From contig CASEAG010000016.1 of NCBI GenBank assembly GCA_949285785.1, forward strand, positions 58,124-122,123: a stretch of 64,000 bases of DNA, given 5' to 3'. Positions within the stretch are counted from its first letter, which is position 1, and every line of letters begins with the position of its first letter. Positions 51,148-59,129 of the stretch are shown here, piece after piece. Below the pieces are notes generated by a model. The model had not been told where the DNA came from and did not search any database. It saw nothing but the letters and a program-made list of their open reading frames with translations. The DNA is from an uncultured Spirochaetales bacterium. GTDB taxonomy: Bacteria > Spirochaetota > Spirochaetia > Sphaerochaetales > Sphaerochaetaceae. The translations under genes were made by a program, and so were the position numbers.

Positions 51148-52311
51148 TCACCACCAGCTCTTCCATGTGCCCTCGAGCCTCATGAGGGCCTCCATCCAGT
51201 AGTAGTCGCCCCAGCTGACGCATTCGTCGACGCCTGCGGGGGTGCATGTGTTGTACGGGCTCTTCTTGCTGTACGTGCCATGCTTGAGAAGTCCGTTCAC
51301 GCCCTCTTCTTCAGGCGAGACCATGCAGGTGTCGTAGAGGGCCTTCATCAGCTGCTTGGCAAGACCTCTGTAGTGACGGGCCTTCTCGTACTGTCCGAGC
51401 TTCTCGTAGGACGAGGCCGCTTCGAGGAAGCCGCATGCGACGATGGCGGATGACGAGGAGTCGCGCGGCTCGTCTCCGCTCGTGAATATGAGGTCCCAGT
51501 AGGGGATCATGTCCTCGGGAAGCTTGTCCATGAAGTACTTCGACACTTGCTCGAACATCTCCAGGTACTTCTCCTCGCCAGTATGTCTGTAGGCGAGGGC
51601 CAGTCCGTACACGCCCCATGCCTGGCCGCGGGCCCATGAGGAGTCGGCCTTGTAGCCCTGGCATGTCTCGCCCCTCACCGGCGCTCCCGTCTCGGGGTCC
51701 ATGAAGAAGGTGTGGTAGCTCGACCAGTCCTCCCTGAACGAGTTGGAGATGCAGGTCTTCGTATGGCGCAGTGCGATGTCGCGGTACTTCGGGTCGCCCG
51801 TCTCGTCGCTGGCCCAGTAGAGCAGGGGGAGGTTGAGAAGGCAGTCGATGATGTAGCGGTAGTTGTCGCGCGCCCCCATCTCGCCCCAGGCCTGGAGGAA
51901 CTGCCCCTTCTCGTGGAAGCGGGCGATCAGGTTGTCGGCGGCCATGATCGCGGCCTCGCGTGCATGAGCGTTGCGCGTGATCATCCAGGCGGCGACGCAG
52001 GATGGCGAGTACAGGAAGCCCATGTCGTGATGGTCGACCATGATGTGTTTCCTGATCCTGTCGCGGAAGCTCTCCACGAAGATCCCCGCGGCATGGGCGA
52101 AGACCTCGTCCCCCGTCTCCAGATAGCTCAGCCAGAGCTCTCCGGGCCAGAAGCCCGTGGTCCATTCGACGTTGTCGATGGGCTTGTAGATGCCGTCGAC
52201 GCTGTTGGCGTCCTGGCATTTGTAGGTGTAGGTCGGCAGGTTCCTCCTGACGATCGCCACTGCGTTCTCCAGAGCCTTTCCGCGCTCCAGTTCCGTGATC
52301 TCTCTCATCAT
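51148..52311 (-). CDS. Unsaturated glucuronyl hydrolase, GH88
   Basis: The 387-residue (alpha/alpha)6 enzyme hydrates the unsaturated uronate left by polysaccharide lyases. Catalytic Asp residues are expected in HHDMGFLYSPS (about 94-104) and IIDCLLNLPLL (Asp156). QGYKADSSWARGQAWG forms the substrate cleft. The start could be either ATG of ATGATG (52311 or 52308); AAAAGGAG is 4 or 7 nt away. It overlaps the end of the response regulator gene, tying it to that operon. Confidence 0.9.
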   Translation of the reverse strand: MMREITELERGKALENAVAIVRRNLPTYTYKCQDANSVDGIYKPIDNVEWTTGFWPGELWLSYLETGDEVFAHAAGIFVESFRDRIRKHIMVDHHDMGFLYSPSCVAAWMITRNAHAREAAIMAADNLIARFHEKGQFLQAWGEMGARDNYRYIIDCLLNLPLLYWASDETGDPKYRDIALRHTKTCISNSFREDWSSYHTFFMDPETGAPVRGETCQGYKADSSWARGQAWGVYGLALAYRHTGEEKYLEMFEQVSKYFMDKLPEDMIPYWDLIFTSGDEPRDSSSSAIVACGFLEAASSYEKLGQYEKARHYRGLAKQLMKALYDTCMVSPEEEGVNGLLKHGTYSKKSPYNTCTPAGVDECVSWGDYYWMEALMRLEGTWKSWW

Positions 52312-53912
52312 CTGTCTCCTTTTGGGCTGATGTTGTTCTGATATGTGGTCGGGCTCATGCCCGTGACCTTCTTGAACACCTTCGAGAAGTAGAAGGGCGA
52401 CTCGAATCCAAGCTGCAGCGCCACCTCGTAGACCATGGCGTTCGGGTCTGCCAGAAGCTTCTTGGCCTTCTCGATCTTGGTGTTGTTGACGTAGTCGACG
52501 AAGCTGGTCGACGTGTAGCGGCTGAACAGCGAGGACAGGTAGTTCTGGCTATAGCCGAAGATCGAGGCCACGCCGCCGAGCGTCAGGCGTCGCGAAACGT
52601 TCTCCTGGATGTATGCCTGGACCTTCTGGATGGTCTGCATCCTGTAGTCCTGTCTCCTCTCGTTGAATATGCGCACGAAGCCGTCGCACAGCCTCTCCAG
52701 CCAGGCGATCACGTCTTCTGTGTTCATCGCCTGGTACAGGCTGCGGTACGAGAACATGTTCTCCTGCCTCGGGAATATCTCCTCGAGGCAGGCCTGCGCA
52801 TCCGGAACCAGGTTGACCGCCATGTAGAGTATGCTGCTGGCAAGGTCCATGGCGTGCACCCGCGACAGCGAGGTGGTGCGTATCTGTCCGACCAGATTGT
52901 CCGTGCACTGTCTGAGCAGCTCCGCGTTGAGTTCTCCGAATGCCCTGGTGAAGCCTTCGCTGTCCAGAGTGACGATGATCTCCTCGGCGTCGCGGTTCTG
53001 GCTGTGGTCGAAGAACATTATCGCCTCGCCCTTCATCTGCTTGACTCCGGCAAGCAGCTTGGCCTTGAAGAAGGAGTCCGACAGCAGCGAGACGCTGTTG
53101 ACCAGGGGGCCGCAGTACACCTCTGCCTCCAGCGAGAAGTAGTTCCTCAGGTCTTCGACGGCTGCCCTGAAGCCGGAGGTGATGTAGCTGCGGTAGCCGG
53201 CCCTGGCGCTTTCGCGGAAGGGCAGGATGGCCGCGATGTGGCCCAGGTCCAGCTGCGTGAGGTAACACGTGGTGTAGCGGCCGACCGTGGATTCGATCAG
53301 ACGGTATGCGCTGTAGAAGAGGTTGACGTCCTTGTCCCTGTTCTGGGAGGACAGTATGCCGGGCAGGGTGATGTAGGCGACGGTGAACCAGTCGTAGTCC
53401 ATGTCGAGTCCGACATCCTCCGCGCTCAGGTCGTGGGTGTCTATGGAGAAGAGCTGGCGCATGAAGTAGCGCTCCTGGAGGAACTGGCGTTCGTTCATCA
53501 CGTGGCCTTCGTCGCCCTTGCCGCGGATCTCGACGATCTTGCGCTTCGCCCTGTCCAGCGCATCGGTCAGCTGGCTCCTGTCCAGCTCGAGCTTGACGAT
53601 GTAGTCCACCGCCTCCAGCGACATTGCCTTCTTTATGAGGTCGAACTCCTCGTAGCTGGTGAGGAAGATGAACAGCGGGAGCCGCTCGTCCTGGCGACGG
53701 ATCTGCTCCAGCACCTCCATGCCGCTTCTGACGGGCATTCTTATGTCCGTGATGACCAGGTCCGGCCTGTGCTTCTCGATCTCCTGGGCAAGCTGCGCAC
53801 CGTTTCGCGCCTGAGCGACGATCTCGAAGCCTTCCTTCTGCCAGTCGATCATGTCCTGCAGCCCTATGAGCACCAGAGGCTCATCGTCCGCGATGACGAC
53901 GCTGTAGCTCAT
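52308..53912 (-). CDS. Response regulator of the YesN type (receiver plus AraC domain)
   Basis: The 534-residue regulator has an N-terminal receiver (DD at 9-10, phosphoacceptor Asp56 in VITDIRMP) and a long linker of about 300 residues. The AraC-type DNA-binding domain is at about 425-525 (LTLGGVASIFGYSQNYLSSLF and VYEVALQLGFESPFYFSKVFK). It should bind the phased repeats at 55701-55785. It overlaps the kinase gene by 4 bp (ATGA). Confidence 0.92.
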   Translation of the reverse strand: MSYSVVIADDEPLVLIGLQDMIDWQKEGFEIVAQARNGAQLAQEIEKHRPDLVITDIRMPVRSGMEVLEQIRRQDERLPLFIFLTSYEEFDLIKKAMSLEAVDYIVKLELDRSQLTDALDRAKRKIVEIRGKGDEGHVMNERQFLQERYFMRQLFSIDTHDLSAEDVGLDMDYDWFTVAYITLPGILSSQNRDKDVNLFYSAYRLIESTVGRYTTCYLTQLDLGHIAAILPFRESARAGYRSYITSGFRAAVEDLRNYFSLEAEVYCGPLVNSVSLLSDSFFKAKLLAGVKQMKGEAIMFFDHSQNRDAEEIIVTLDSEGFTRAFGELNAELLRQCTDNLVGQIRTTSLSRVHAMDLASSILYMAVNLVPDAQACLEEIFPRQENMFSYRSLYQAMNTEDVIAWLERLCDGFVRIFNERRQDYRMQTIQKVQAYIQENVSRRLTLGGVASIFGYSQNYLSSLFSRYTSTSFVDYVNNTKIEKAKKLLADPNAMVYEVALQLGFESPFYFSKVFKKVTGMSPTTYQNNISPKGDR

Positions 53913-55645
53913 CGTCCCTCCTCCTGCATTCTATCTAACCGGATTATGCAGCTCGTGCCAAGGCCCGGGGTGCTGCGGATGTCGAACGAGACCGATTGTG
54001 CGTACGTGTATTCAAGCCGCTGCCTGATGTTGTCAAGGCCGATGTTCTTGAACACGCCGTCGCCCTTGCTCTTCTCCCCTCCGGGCTCGAATCCTACACC
54101 ATTGTCGGCGACCATGATCGTGACATGGTCGTCAAAGGGCTTCGCGATGATCGCTATCGCCCCGGTGCCGCGCGGCTCTATGCCATGGAAGATGGCGTTC
54201 TCCACCAGAGGCTGGAGCGTGAAGCGGGGTATCATGACGTCCATGGCACCGTCGTCGACGTTCCTGTAGTAGCTGATCGTGTTGCCGTAGCGGTACTTCA
54301 TGATCACCAGATAGTCGTCTATGAAGCCGAGCTCCTCAGACAGAGGCACCAGGCTCGCCTCCCGCTTCGAGATGTTCTTCATTAGCCTGGACAGGGATGT
54401 GATCATCTCCCCGATGCCGTCGGCCCCCTGTATCGTGGCCATCCACTTTATCGAGTTGAACGTGTTGTACAGGAAATGGGGATTGATCTGGCTCTGGAGC
54501 ATCCTGTACTCGAGCTCGAGCTTGCGCCTCTCGTCCTCGACGCGGCGGTCCATCAGTGCGGTGACCTCTCCGGACAGGCTGTTGATTCCGCGGCCGATGA
54601 TGCCGAACTCGTCAGGAGTGTCTATCGAGCCGTCCTGCGAGAAGTCGCTGTGCTGTATTCTCCCGATCCGGTCCGCCAGACGCCTGACCGGCCGGTATAT
54701 CGCCTTGTTCAGATAGACCGAGAGTATGATCGCTATCAGCAGCACGACGACGCCGATGGCGATCGCGAGGACCATGGCGGGGGACGCGCCCTGCGTGCCC
54801 AGCAGGGAAGGCGCGGCGAAGACGAGGTCCAGCGAGAGGTCGTTGTCGTCCTCCGCCGTCGAGAGCATATACCTGCCGTCGTCGAGCCTTGCGACCCTGG
54901 TGGTCTCGTTCGAGAAGACCGTCTCGCCGTCTCCTGGGACGGGCCTGTCCGTCACGTTCTGCAGCTGCGAGCCGGATACCATGTAGTTCCTGTCGCGGAA
55001 GGCGACGTAGACCTCGGCGTCGTTGAGCTCCTGATACGAGTACAGCGGCCTGAGCAGCGCGTCGATGCTGACAGATGCGTACACGTAGCCTATGGTCAGC
55101 CCCGTGTTGTAGTCGATTATGGGGCGCAGGTATCCGATCACCTGGTAGTCCCTGTATGCCAGGTCCGAGAAGAAGAGCCCGCTGAATCCGGCCTCGGCAT
55201 CCACGTGGGATATCTCCTCGAGGAAGTAGTCCTGCCTCAGGGGGCGGCCGGACGACAGCTGCGCACCTCCGGTCTGCAGGAAGTGCGAGCAGGTGCGGTC
55301 CGTGACGATGAAGCGGTCGATGACGGAGTAGGCGGGGTTGGCCTTGATCATGTTCTCGAACGAGTCGTAGTAGTCGTCCAGGCTGTCGGCGTCCTGATAG
55401 GCCAGAACCCCCTTGAGCTCGTTGTCTATGGCAACCCTGGTCACAAGAGCCCTGACGTCGTCAAGGTTGCCGGATATCTCCTGCGACACCAGCGACAGCG
55501 AGAAGGAGTTGTTCTGGCTGGTGTTCATCAGGGCATAGCTGTCCGCCAGGGTCCAGATCGTGACGGTGTATGCGATCATGAACAGCAGAAGCAGGGCGAT
55601 GGATATGACGATGATCCTTGTCCTGACGGAATGCAGCACCTTCAT
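53909..55645 (-). CDS. Sensor histidine kinase of the YesM type
   Basis: The 578-residue membrane kinase has a first helix at about 12-35, a periplasmic sensor of about 250 residues (Cache-like), a second helix near 290-312 and a HAMP segment. The His_kinase domain reads MLQSQINPHFLYNTFNSIKW with the phosphorylated His, followed by the ATPase boxes QPLVENAIFHG and VADNGVGF. It presumably senses the sugar or its loaded binding protein. First gene of the minus-strand operon, divergent from the sugar ABC genes. Confidence 0.92.
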   Translation of the reverse strand: MKVLHSVRTRIIVISIALLLLFMIAYTVTIWTLADSYALMNTSQNNSFSLSLVSQEISGNLDDVRALVTRVAIDNELKGVLAYQDADSLDDYYDSFENMIKANPAYSVIDRFIVTDRTCSHFLQTGGAQLSSGRPLRQDYFLEEISHVDAEAGFSGLFFSDLAYRDYQVIGYLRPIIDYNTGLTIGYVYASVSIDALLRPLYSYQELNDAEVYVAFRDRNYMVSGSQLQNVTDRPVPGDGETVFSNETTRVARLDDGRYMLSTAEDDNDLSLDLVFAAPSLLGTQGASPAMVLAIAIGVVVLLIAIILSVYLNKAIYRPVRRLADRIGRIQHSDFSQDGSIDTPDEFGIIGRGINSLSGEVTALMDRRVEDERRKLELEYRMLQSQINPHFLYNTFNSIKWMATIQGADGIGEMITSLSRLMKNISKREASLVPLSEELGFIDDYLVIMKYRYGNTISYYRNVDDGAMDVMIPRFTLQPLVENAIFHGIEPRGTGAIAIIAKPFDDHVTIMVADNGVGFEPGGEKSKGDGVFKNIGLDNIRQRLEYTYAQSVSFDIRSTPGLGTSCIIRLDRMQEEGR

Positions 55646-55700
55646 GACCTACATTATCGGGCGCTCATCATCGCAGGACAAGGAAAACGGGCGTTTGTGT

Positions 55701-55785
55701 ATGATTTTTCATGCAATCGTATGATTTTGCATGCCGGGTACGGGAAAACGTAGGATTTTCAATGTTCCTGCTTGGATTTTACATG
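55701..55785. promoter_or_regulatory. Phased direct-repeat operator array
   Basis: Four copies of a GATTTT-containing half-site (ATGATTTTTCATG, ATGATTTTGCATG, AGGATTTTCAATG, TGGATTTTACATG) have the GATTTT core at 55703, 55723, 55754 and 55775. The spacings of 20, 31 and 21 bp are close to whole helical turns. The array lies between the kinase and sugar-binding-protein genes and is the likely target of the YesN-type regulator. GGAAAACG also recurs at 55682, 55743 and 55795. Confidence 0.72.
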
Positions 55786-55861
55786 TCGCTGTGCGGAAAA
55801 CGGCCTTAGGGTGAGACCATACGCAATGTATCAATCGCGATTTTCCATAAGGAGGTAAATC

Positions 55862-57145
55862 ATGAAGAAGACACTTGTCGCTCTTCTCGTCGCCCTCATG
55901 GCGATGACATCCGTCTTCGCCGCAGGTGGCAGCGAGGACACTTCTGCGGATGGGACCACGACCCTCACATGGGCCATCTGGGACTATGCCACCACACCTT
56001 ACTACGACGCTCTCATCAATGCATATGAGGCGGCCAACCCGAACGTGAACGTCGAGGTCATCGACCTTGGAAGCGCCGACTACCAGACGGCCCTCCAGAT
56101 CCAGCTGTCCGGTGGCGGCTCCGAGTTCGACGTCGTCGCGGTCAAGGACATCCCCGGCTACAACAACCTGGTCAAGGCCGGACTCCTGGTCGACCTGGCT
56201 CCTCTCGCCCAGGCCGATGGACTGGACACCTCGGCCTACGGCGGCATCGTCGAGCAGGTCTCCGTCGGCGACAGCTTCTACGAGCTGCCCTTCAGGAGCG
56301 ACTTCTGGGTCGTGTTCTACAACAAGGACCTCTTCGACGCGGCAGGCGTGCCCTATCCGACGAACGACATGACGTTCGAGGAGTATGATGCACTTGCCCG
56401 CCAGATGACCAGCGGAAGCGGATCGAGCAAGGTCTACGGCGCCCACTACCACACCTGGAGAAGCGCCATCCAGCTGTTCGGCATCCTCGACGGCGAGCAC
56501 CAGATCACCGACGGCGGCGACTACAGCTACCTCAAGCCCTACTACGAGATGGCTCTCGCCCAGCAGGCCGACGGCGTCGTCCAGGACTACGCAACGCTCA
56601 AGACCAGCAATATCCATTACAGCGGCGTCTTCTACAACGAGTCCGTCGCCATGGAGAACATGGGTTCCTGGTTCATCGCCACGCTGATCGCACAGACCGA
56701 GGCCGGTGCCAACGACGCCGAGAACTGGGGCATCGTGAAGTATCCACATGCAGAGGGAGTCGAGCCCGGCACCACGCTTGGAACGATCACCGCCCTGGCC
56801 ATCCCCTCCAGCACCGACAAGCAGGATGCCGCATGGGATTTCGTGAAGTTCGTCTGCGGTGAGGAGGGAGCCAAGGTCCTTGCCGGAACCGGCAACTTCC
56901 CGGCGCTGTCCAACGACGAGATCAACGACATCATCGCCGCCACTCCCGGCTTCCCCCAGGACGAGCAGTCCAAGGAGGCTCTCAACGTCGCACAGCTCTA
57001 TCTCGAGATGCCGCTGCACGACAAGAGCGCCGAGATCGAGGTCGTGCTCAACGAGTACCATGACCAGATCATGACCGGCAACATGAGCGTCGACGACGGT
57101 CTTGCCGAGATGGGCAGAAGGGTGGACGAAGTCCTCGCCAACTGA
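55862..57145 (+). CDS. ABC sugar transporter substrate-binding protein, family 1
   Basis: The 427-residue periplasmic protein has a signal peptide ending SVFAAGGSED. Its mature part is a typical family 1 extracellular solute-binding protein (TTLTWAIWDYATTPYYD, then PFRSDFWVVFYNKDLFDAAG). It probably captures uronate-containing oligosaccharides made by the lyase system (inference from position). AAGGAGG lies 6 nt before the ATG. A perfect 12-bp stem-loop follows it. Confidence 0.92.
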   Translation: MKKTLVALLVALMAMTSVFAAGGSEDTSADGTTTLTWAIWDYATTPYYDALINAYEAANPNVNVEVIDLGSADYQTALQIQLSGGGSEFDVVAVKDIPGYNNLVKAGLLVDLAPLAQADGLDTSAYGGIVEQVSVGDSFYELPFRSDFWVVFYNKDLFDAAGVPYPTNDMTFEEYDALARQMTSGSGSSKVYGAHYHTWRSAIQLFGILDGEHQITDGGDYSYLKPYYEMALAQQADGVVQDYATLKTSNIHYSGVFYNESVAMENMGSWFIATLIAQTEAGANDAENWGIVKYPHAEGVEPGTTLGTITALAIPSSTDKQDAAWDFVKFVCGEEGAKVLAGTGNFPALSNDEINDIIAATPGFPQDEQSKEALNVAQLYLEMPLHDKSAEIEVVLNEYHDQIMTGNMSVDDGLAEMGRRVDEVLAN

Positions 57146-57160
57146 TCGCTACAGACTCGG

Positions 57161-57195
57161 GATTCAGCCGCACGCATCGCAGTTGCGGCTGAATC
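57161..57195 (+). other. Intercistronic stem-loop after the sugar-binding protein gene
   Basis: GATTCAGCCGCA (57161-57172) and TGCGGCTGAATC (57184-57195) pair perfectly over 12 bp with an 11-nt loop and no T-tract. It occupies the same position as the stem-loop in the BMP operon (20925-20956). Confidence 0.85.
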
Positions 57196-57214
57196 TGCAT
57201 TCAGGGGATTCATT

Positions 57215-58180
57215 ATGTTCAGCAGAAAGGAGAAGGAAGGTCCCGCGTTCACCGCGAACGGACTTCCCATTGACAGAAGCATAAGAATCGAGAAATCCCA
57301 GGCAGCCAGAAGGGCTGAGGTCAACCGCAATCTCGTGGCCTATTCCTTCATAGCTCCGAACTTCATCGGCTTCGCGGTGTTCACGCTCGTGCCGATCGTG
57401 TTCGCCTTCGCCCTCGCGTTCCTCAACTGGAACGGAAACACGGAGATGACCTGGGCCGGTCTCGACAACTTCAAGTACATCTTCACGAACGAGATGTTCC
57501 TGGCGTCGCTGAAGAACACGTTCGTCTACACGATAGGCACCGTGCCTCTGACGCTGGTCGTCTCGCTGTTCCTGGCGATAGTCCTCAACCAGAAGGTCCG
57601 CGGAAGGAACTTCTTCAGGACCGTCTCGTTCTTCCCGTACGTCGGGTCCCTGGTCGCCATCACGGCGGTGTGGAACATGCTGTTCAACCCGTCCATGGGA
57701 CCGGTGAACGAGATTCTGATCAGGCTCGGCGTGGAGAACCCGCCGCGCTGGATCGCCGACAACGACTGGGCCATGTTCACCATCGTGCTGTTCTCGGTGT
57801 GGAAGTACATGGGCTACTACATGGTCATCTACCTTGCAGGCCTGCAGGGCATCAACAGCGAGCTGTACGAGGCCGCGTCGATCGACGGCGTCAATACCTG
57901 GCAGAAGTTCTGGTACGTCACGCTGCCGCAGCTGAAGAACACCACGTTCTTCATCCTGATCATGCTCACGATCCAGTGCTTCAAGGTATACGACATCGTG
58001 TACATGCTTGCCGGCGCCGGATCCGGTGCGCTGAGCGAGGCGACCACGGTCCTGGTATACGAGATCTACAACAGCGCGTTCCGCTACTGGAGACTGGGCG
58101 TGGCATCCGCCGAGGCCCTGGTCCTGTTCGCCATCGTGCTCGTCGTGACGATCGTCCAGTTCAGACTGGACAAGGATTGA
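57215..58180 (+). CDS. ABC sugar transporter permease, subunit 1
   Basis: The 321-residue protein has six helices after an unusually long cytoplasmic N-terminus of about 45 residues. The EAA loop reads YEAASIDGVNTWQKFWYVTLP, which contacts the ATPase. No ATPase gene is in this operon, so a shared multiple-sugar ATPase (MsmK/UgpC type) encoded elsewhere must be used (inference). GGGGATT is a weak ribosome site. Confidence 0.9.
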   Translation: MFSRKEKEGPAFTANGLPIDRSIRIEKSQAARRAEVNRNLVAYSFIAPNFIGFAVFTLVPIVFAFALAFLNWNGNTEMTWAGLDNFKYIFTNEMFLASLKNTFVYTIGTVPLTLVVSLFLAIVLNQKVRGRNFFRTVSFFPYVGSLVAITAVWNMLFNPSMGPVNEILIRLGVENPPRWIADNDWAMFTIVLFSVWKYMGYYMVIYLAGLQGINSELYEAASIDGVNTWQKFWYVTLPQLKNTTFFILIMLTIQCFKVYDIVYMLAGAGSGALSEATTVLVYEIYNSAFRYWRLGVASAEALVLFAIVLVVTIVQFRLDKD

Positions 58181-58193
58181 GGAGGGTAGTCAT

Positions 58194-59030
58194 ATGATGA
58201 TCGAATCAACAGGCCAGAAGGTCTTGAAGGTGCTTCTCTACGTCTTCCTCATCATAACGGCCGCCATCATGCTGCTGCCGTTCCTGTGGATGCTCTCGGC
58301 CTCGCTCAAGCAGGACAGGGACGTGTTCACGTTCCCGATCCAGTGGATACCCGCCGAGCCCGAGTGGGCCAACTACAGCAGGATATGGACGCAGATCCCG
58401 CTTCTGACGTACATCCTGAACACCGTCAAGCTCACGATAATCGTGACGCTGCTGCAGCTGTTCACCAGCTCGTTCGCGGCCTATGCGTTCTCCAAGCTCC
58501 ATTTCAAGGGACGCAACGCCCTCTTCCTGGGCTATATCGCGACCATAGCCGTGCCATGGCAGGCCTACATGGTCCCGCAGTTCATGATGCTGCGCAGCAT
58601 GGGGCTCAACAATACCCATCTGGCCATCATCATCCTGCAGGCGTTCAGCGCGTTCGGCGTCTTCATGATGAAGCAGTTCTACGAAGGTGTTCCGACCGAG
58701 CTGTGCGAGGCGGCCAGGATCGACGGCATGACCGAGTACGGCATCTACGCCAGGATCATGCTGCCTCTTGCCAAGCCGGCCCTGTCCACGCTGACGATTT
58801 TCACGTTCGTCAACACCTGGAACGACTTCCTCGGCCCCTACATCTACCTGACGAGGGACCAGCTCAAGACGATCCAGCTGGGACTGAGAAGCTTCATCGG
58901 ACAGTATTCGTCGGAATACGGCCTGATCATGGCGGGCAGCGTGGTGACCATGATCCCCGTCATAGCCGTGTTCCTTGCCTTGCAGAAGTACTTCGTCGAA
59001 GGAGTCGCCTCCAGCGGCCTCAAGGGCTGA
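58194..59030 (+). CDS. ABC sugar transporter permease, subunit 2
   Basis: The 278-residue protein has six helices and the EAA loop CEAARIDGMTEYGIYARIMLP. GAGGAGGG precedes the ATG-ATG start (58194 or 58197), 13 nt after the first permease. It is the last gene before a strong terminator. Confidence 0.9.
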   Translation: MMIESTGQKVLKVLLYVFLIITAAIMLLPFLWMLSASLKQDRDVFTFPIQWIPAEPEWANYSRIWTQIPLLTYILNTVKLTIIVTLLQLFTSSFAAYAFSKLHFKGRNALFLGYIATIAVPWQAYMVPQFMMLRSMGLNNTHLAIIILQAFSAFGVFMMKQFYEGVPTELCEAARIDGMTEYGIYARIMLPLAKPALSTLTIFTFVNTWNDFLGPYIYLTRDQLKTIQLGLRSFIGQYSSEYGLIMAGSVVTMIPVIAVFLALQKYFVEGVASSGLKG

Positions 59031-59056
59031 GGGAAGACTCGTCGAAGTGCAATCGG

Positions 59057-59088
59057 GAGGACGGCCACGTGCCGTCCTCTCGTATTTT
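59057..59088 (+). terminator. Terminator of the sugar ABC operon
   Basis: A perfect 9-bp stem (GAGGACGGC at 59057-59065, GCCGTCCTC at 59071-59079) with a 5-nt loop is followed by TCGTATTTTT. Confidence 0.9.
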
Positions 59089-59116
59089 TCCTGCTGCACA
59101 AGCTGCCTTGATCTGC

Positions 59117-59122
59117 TATCCT
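59117..59122 (+). promoter_or_regulatory. -10 element of the helicase gene, leaderless GTG start
   Basis: TATCCT ends 7 nt before the GTG at 59130. The best -35 match (TGCACA, 59095-59100) is weak. There is no Shine-Dalgarno sequence. Confidence 0.45.
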
Positions 59123-59129
59123 GGATCTT

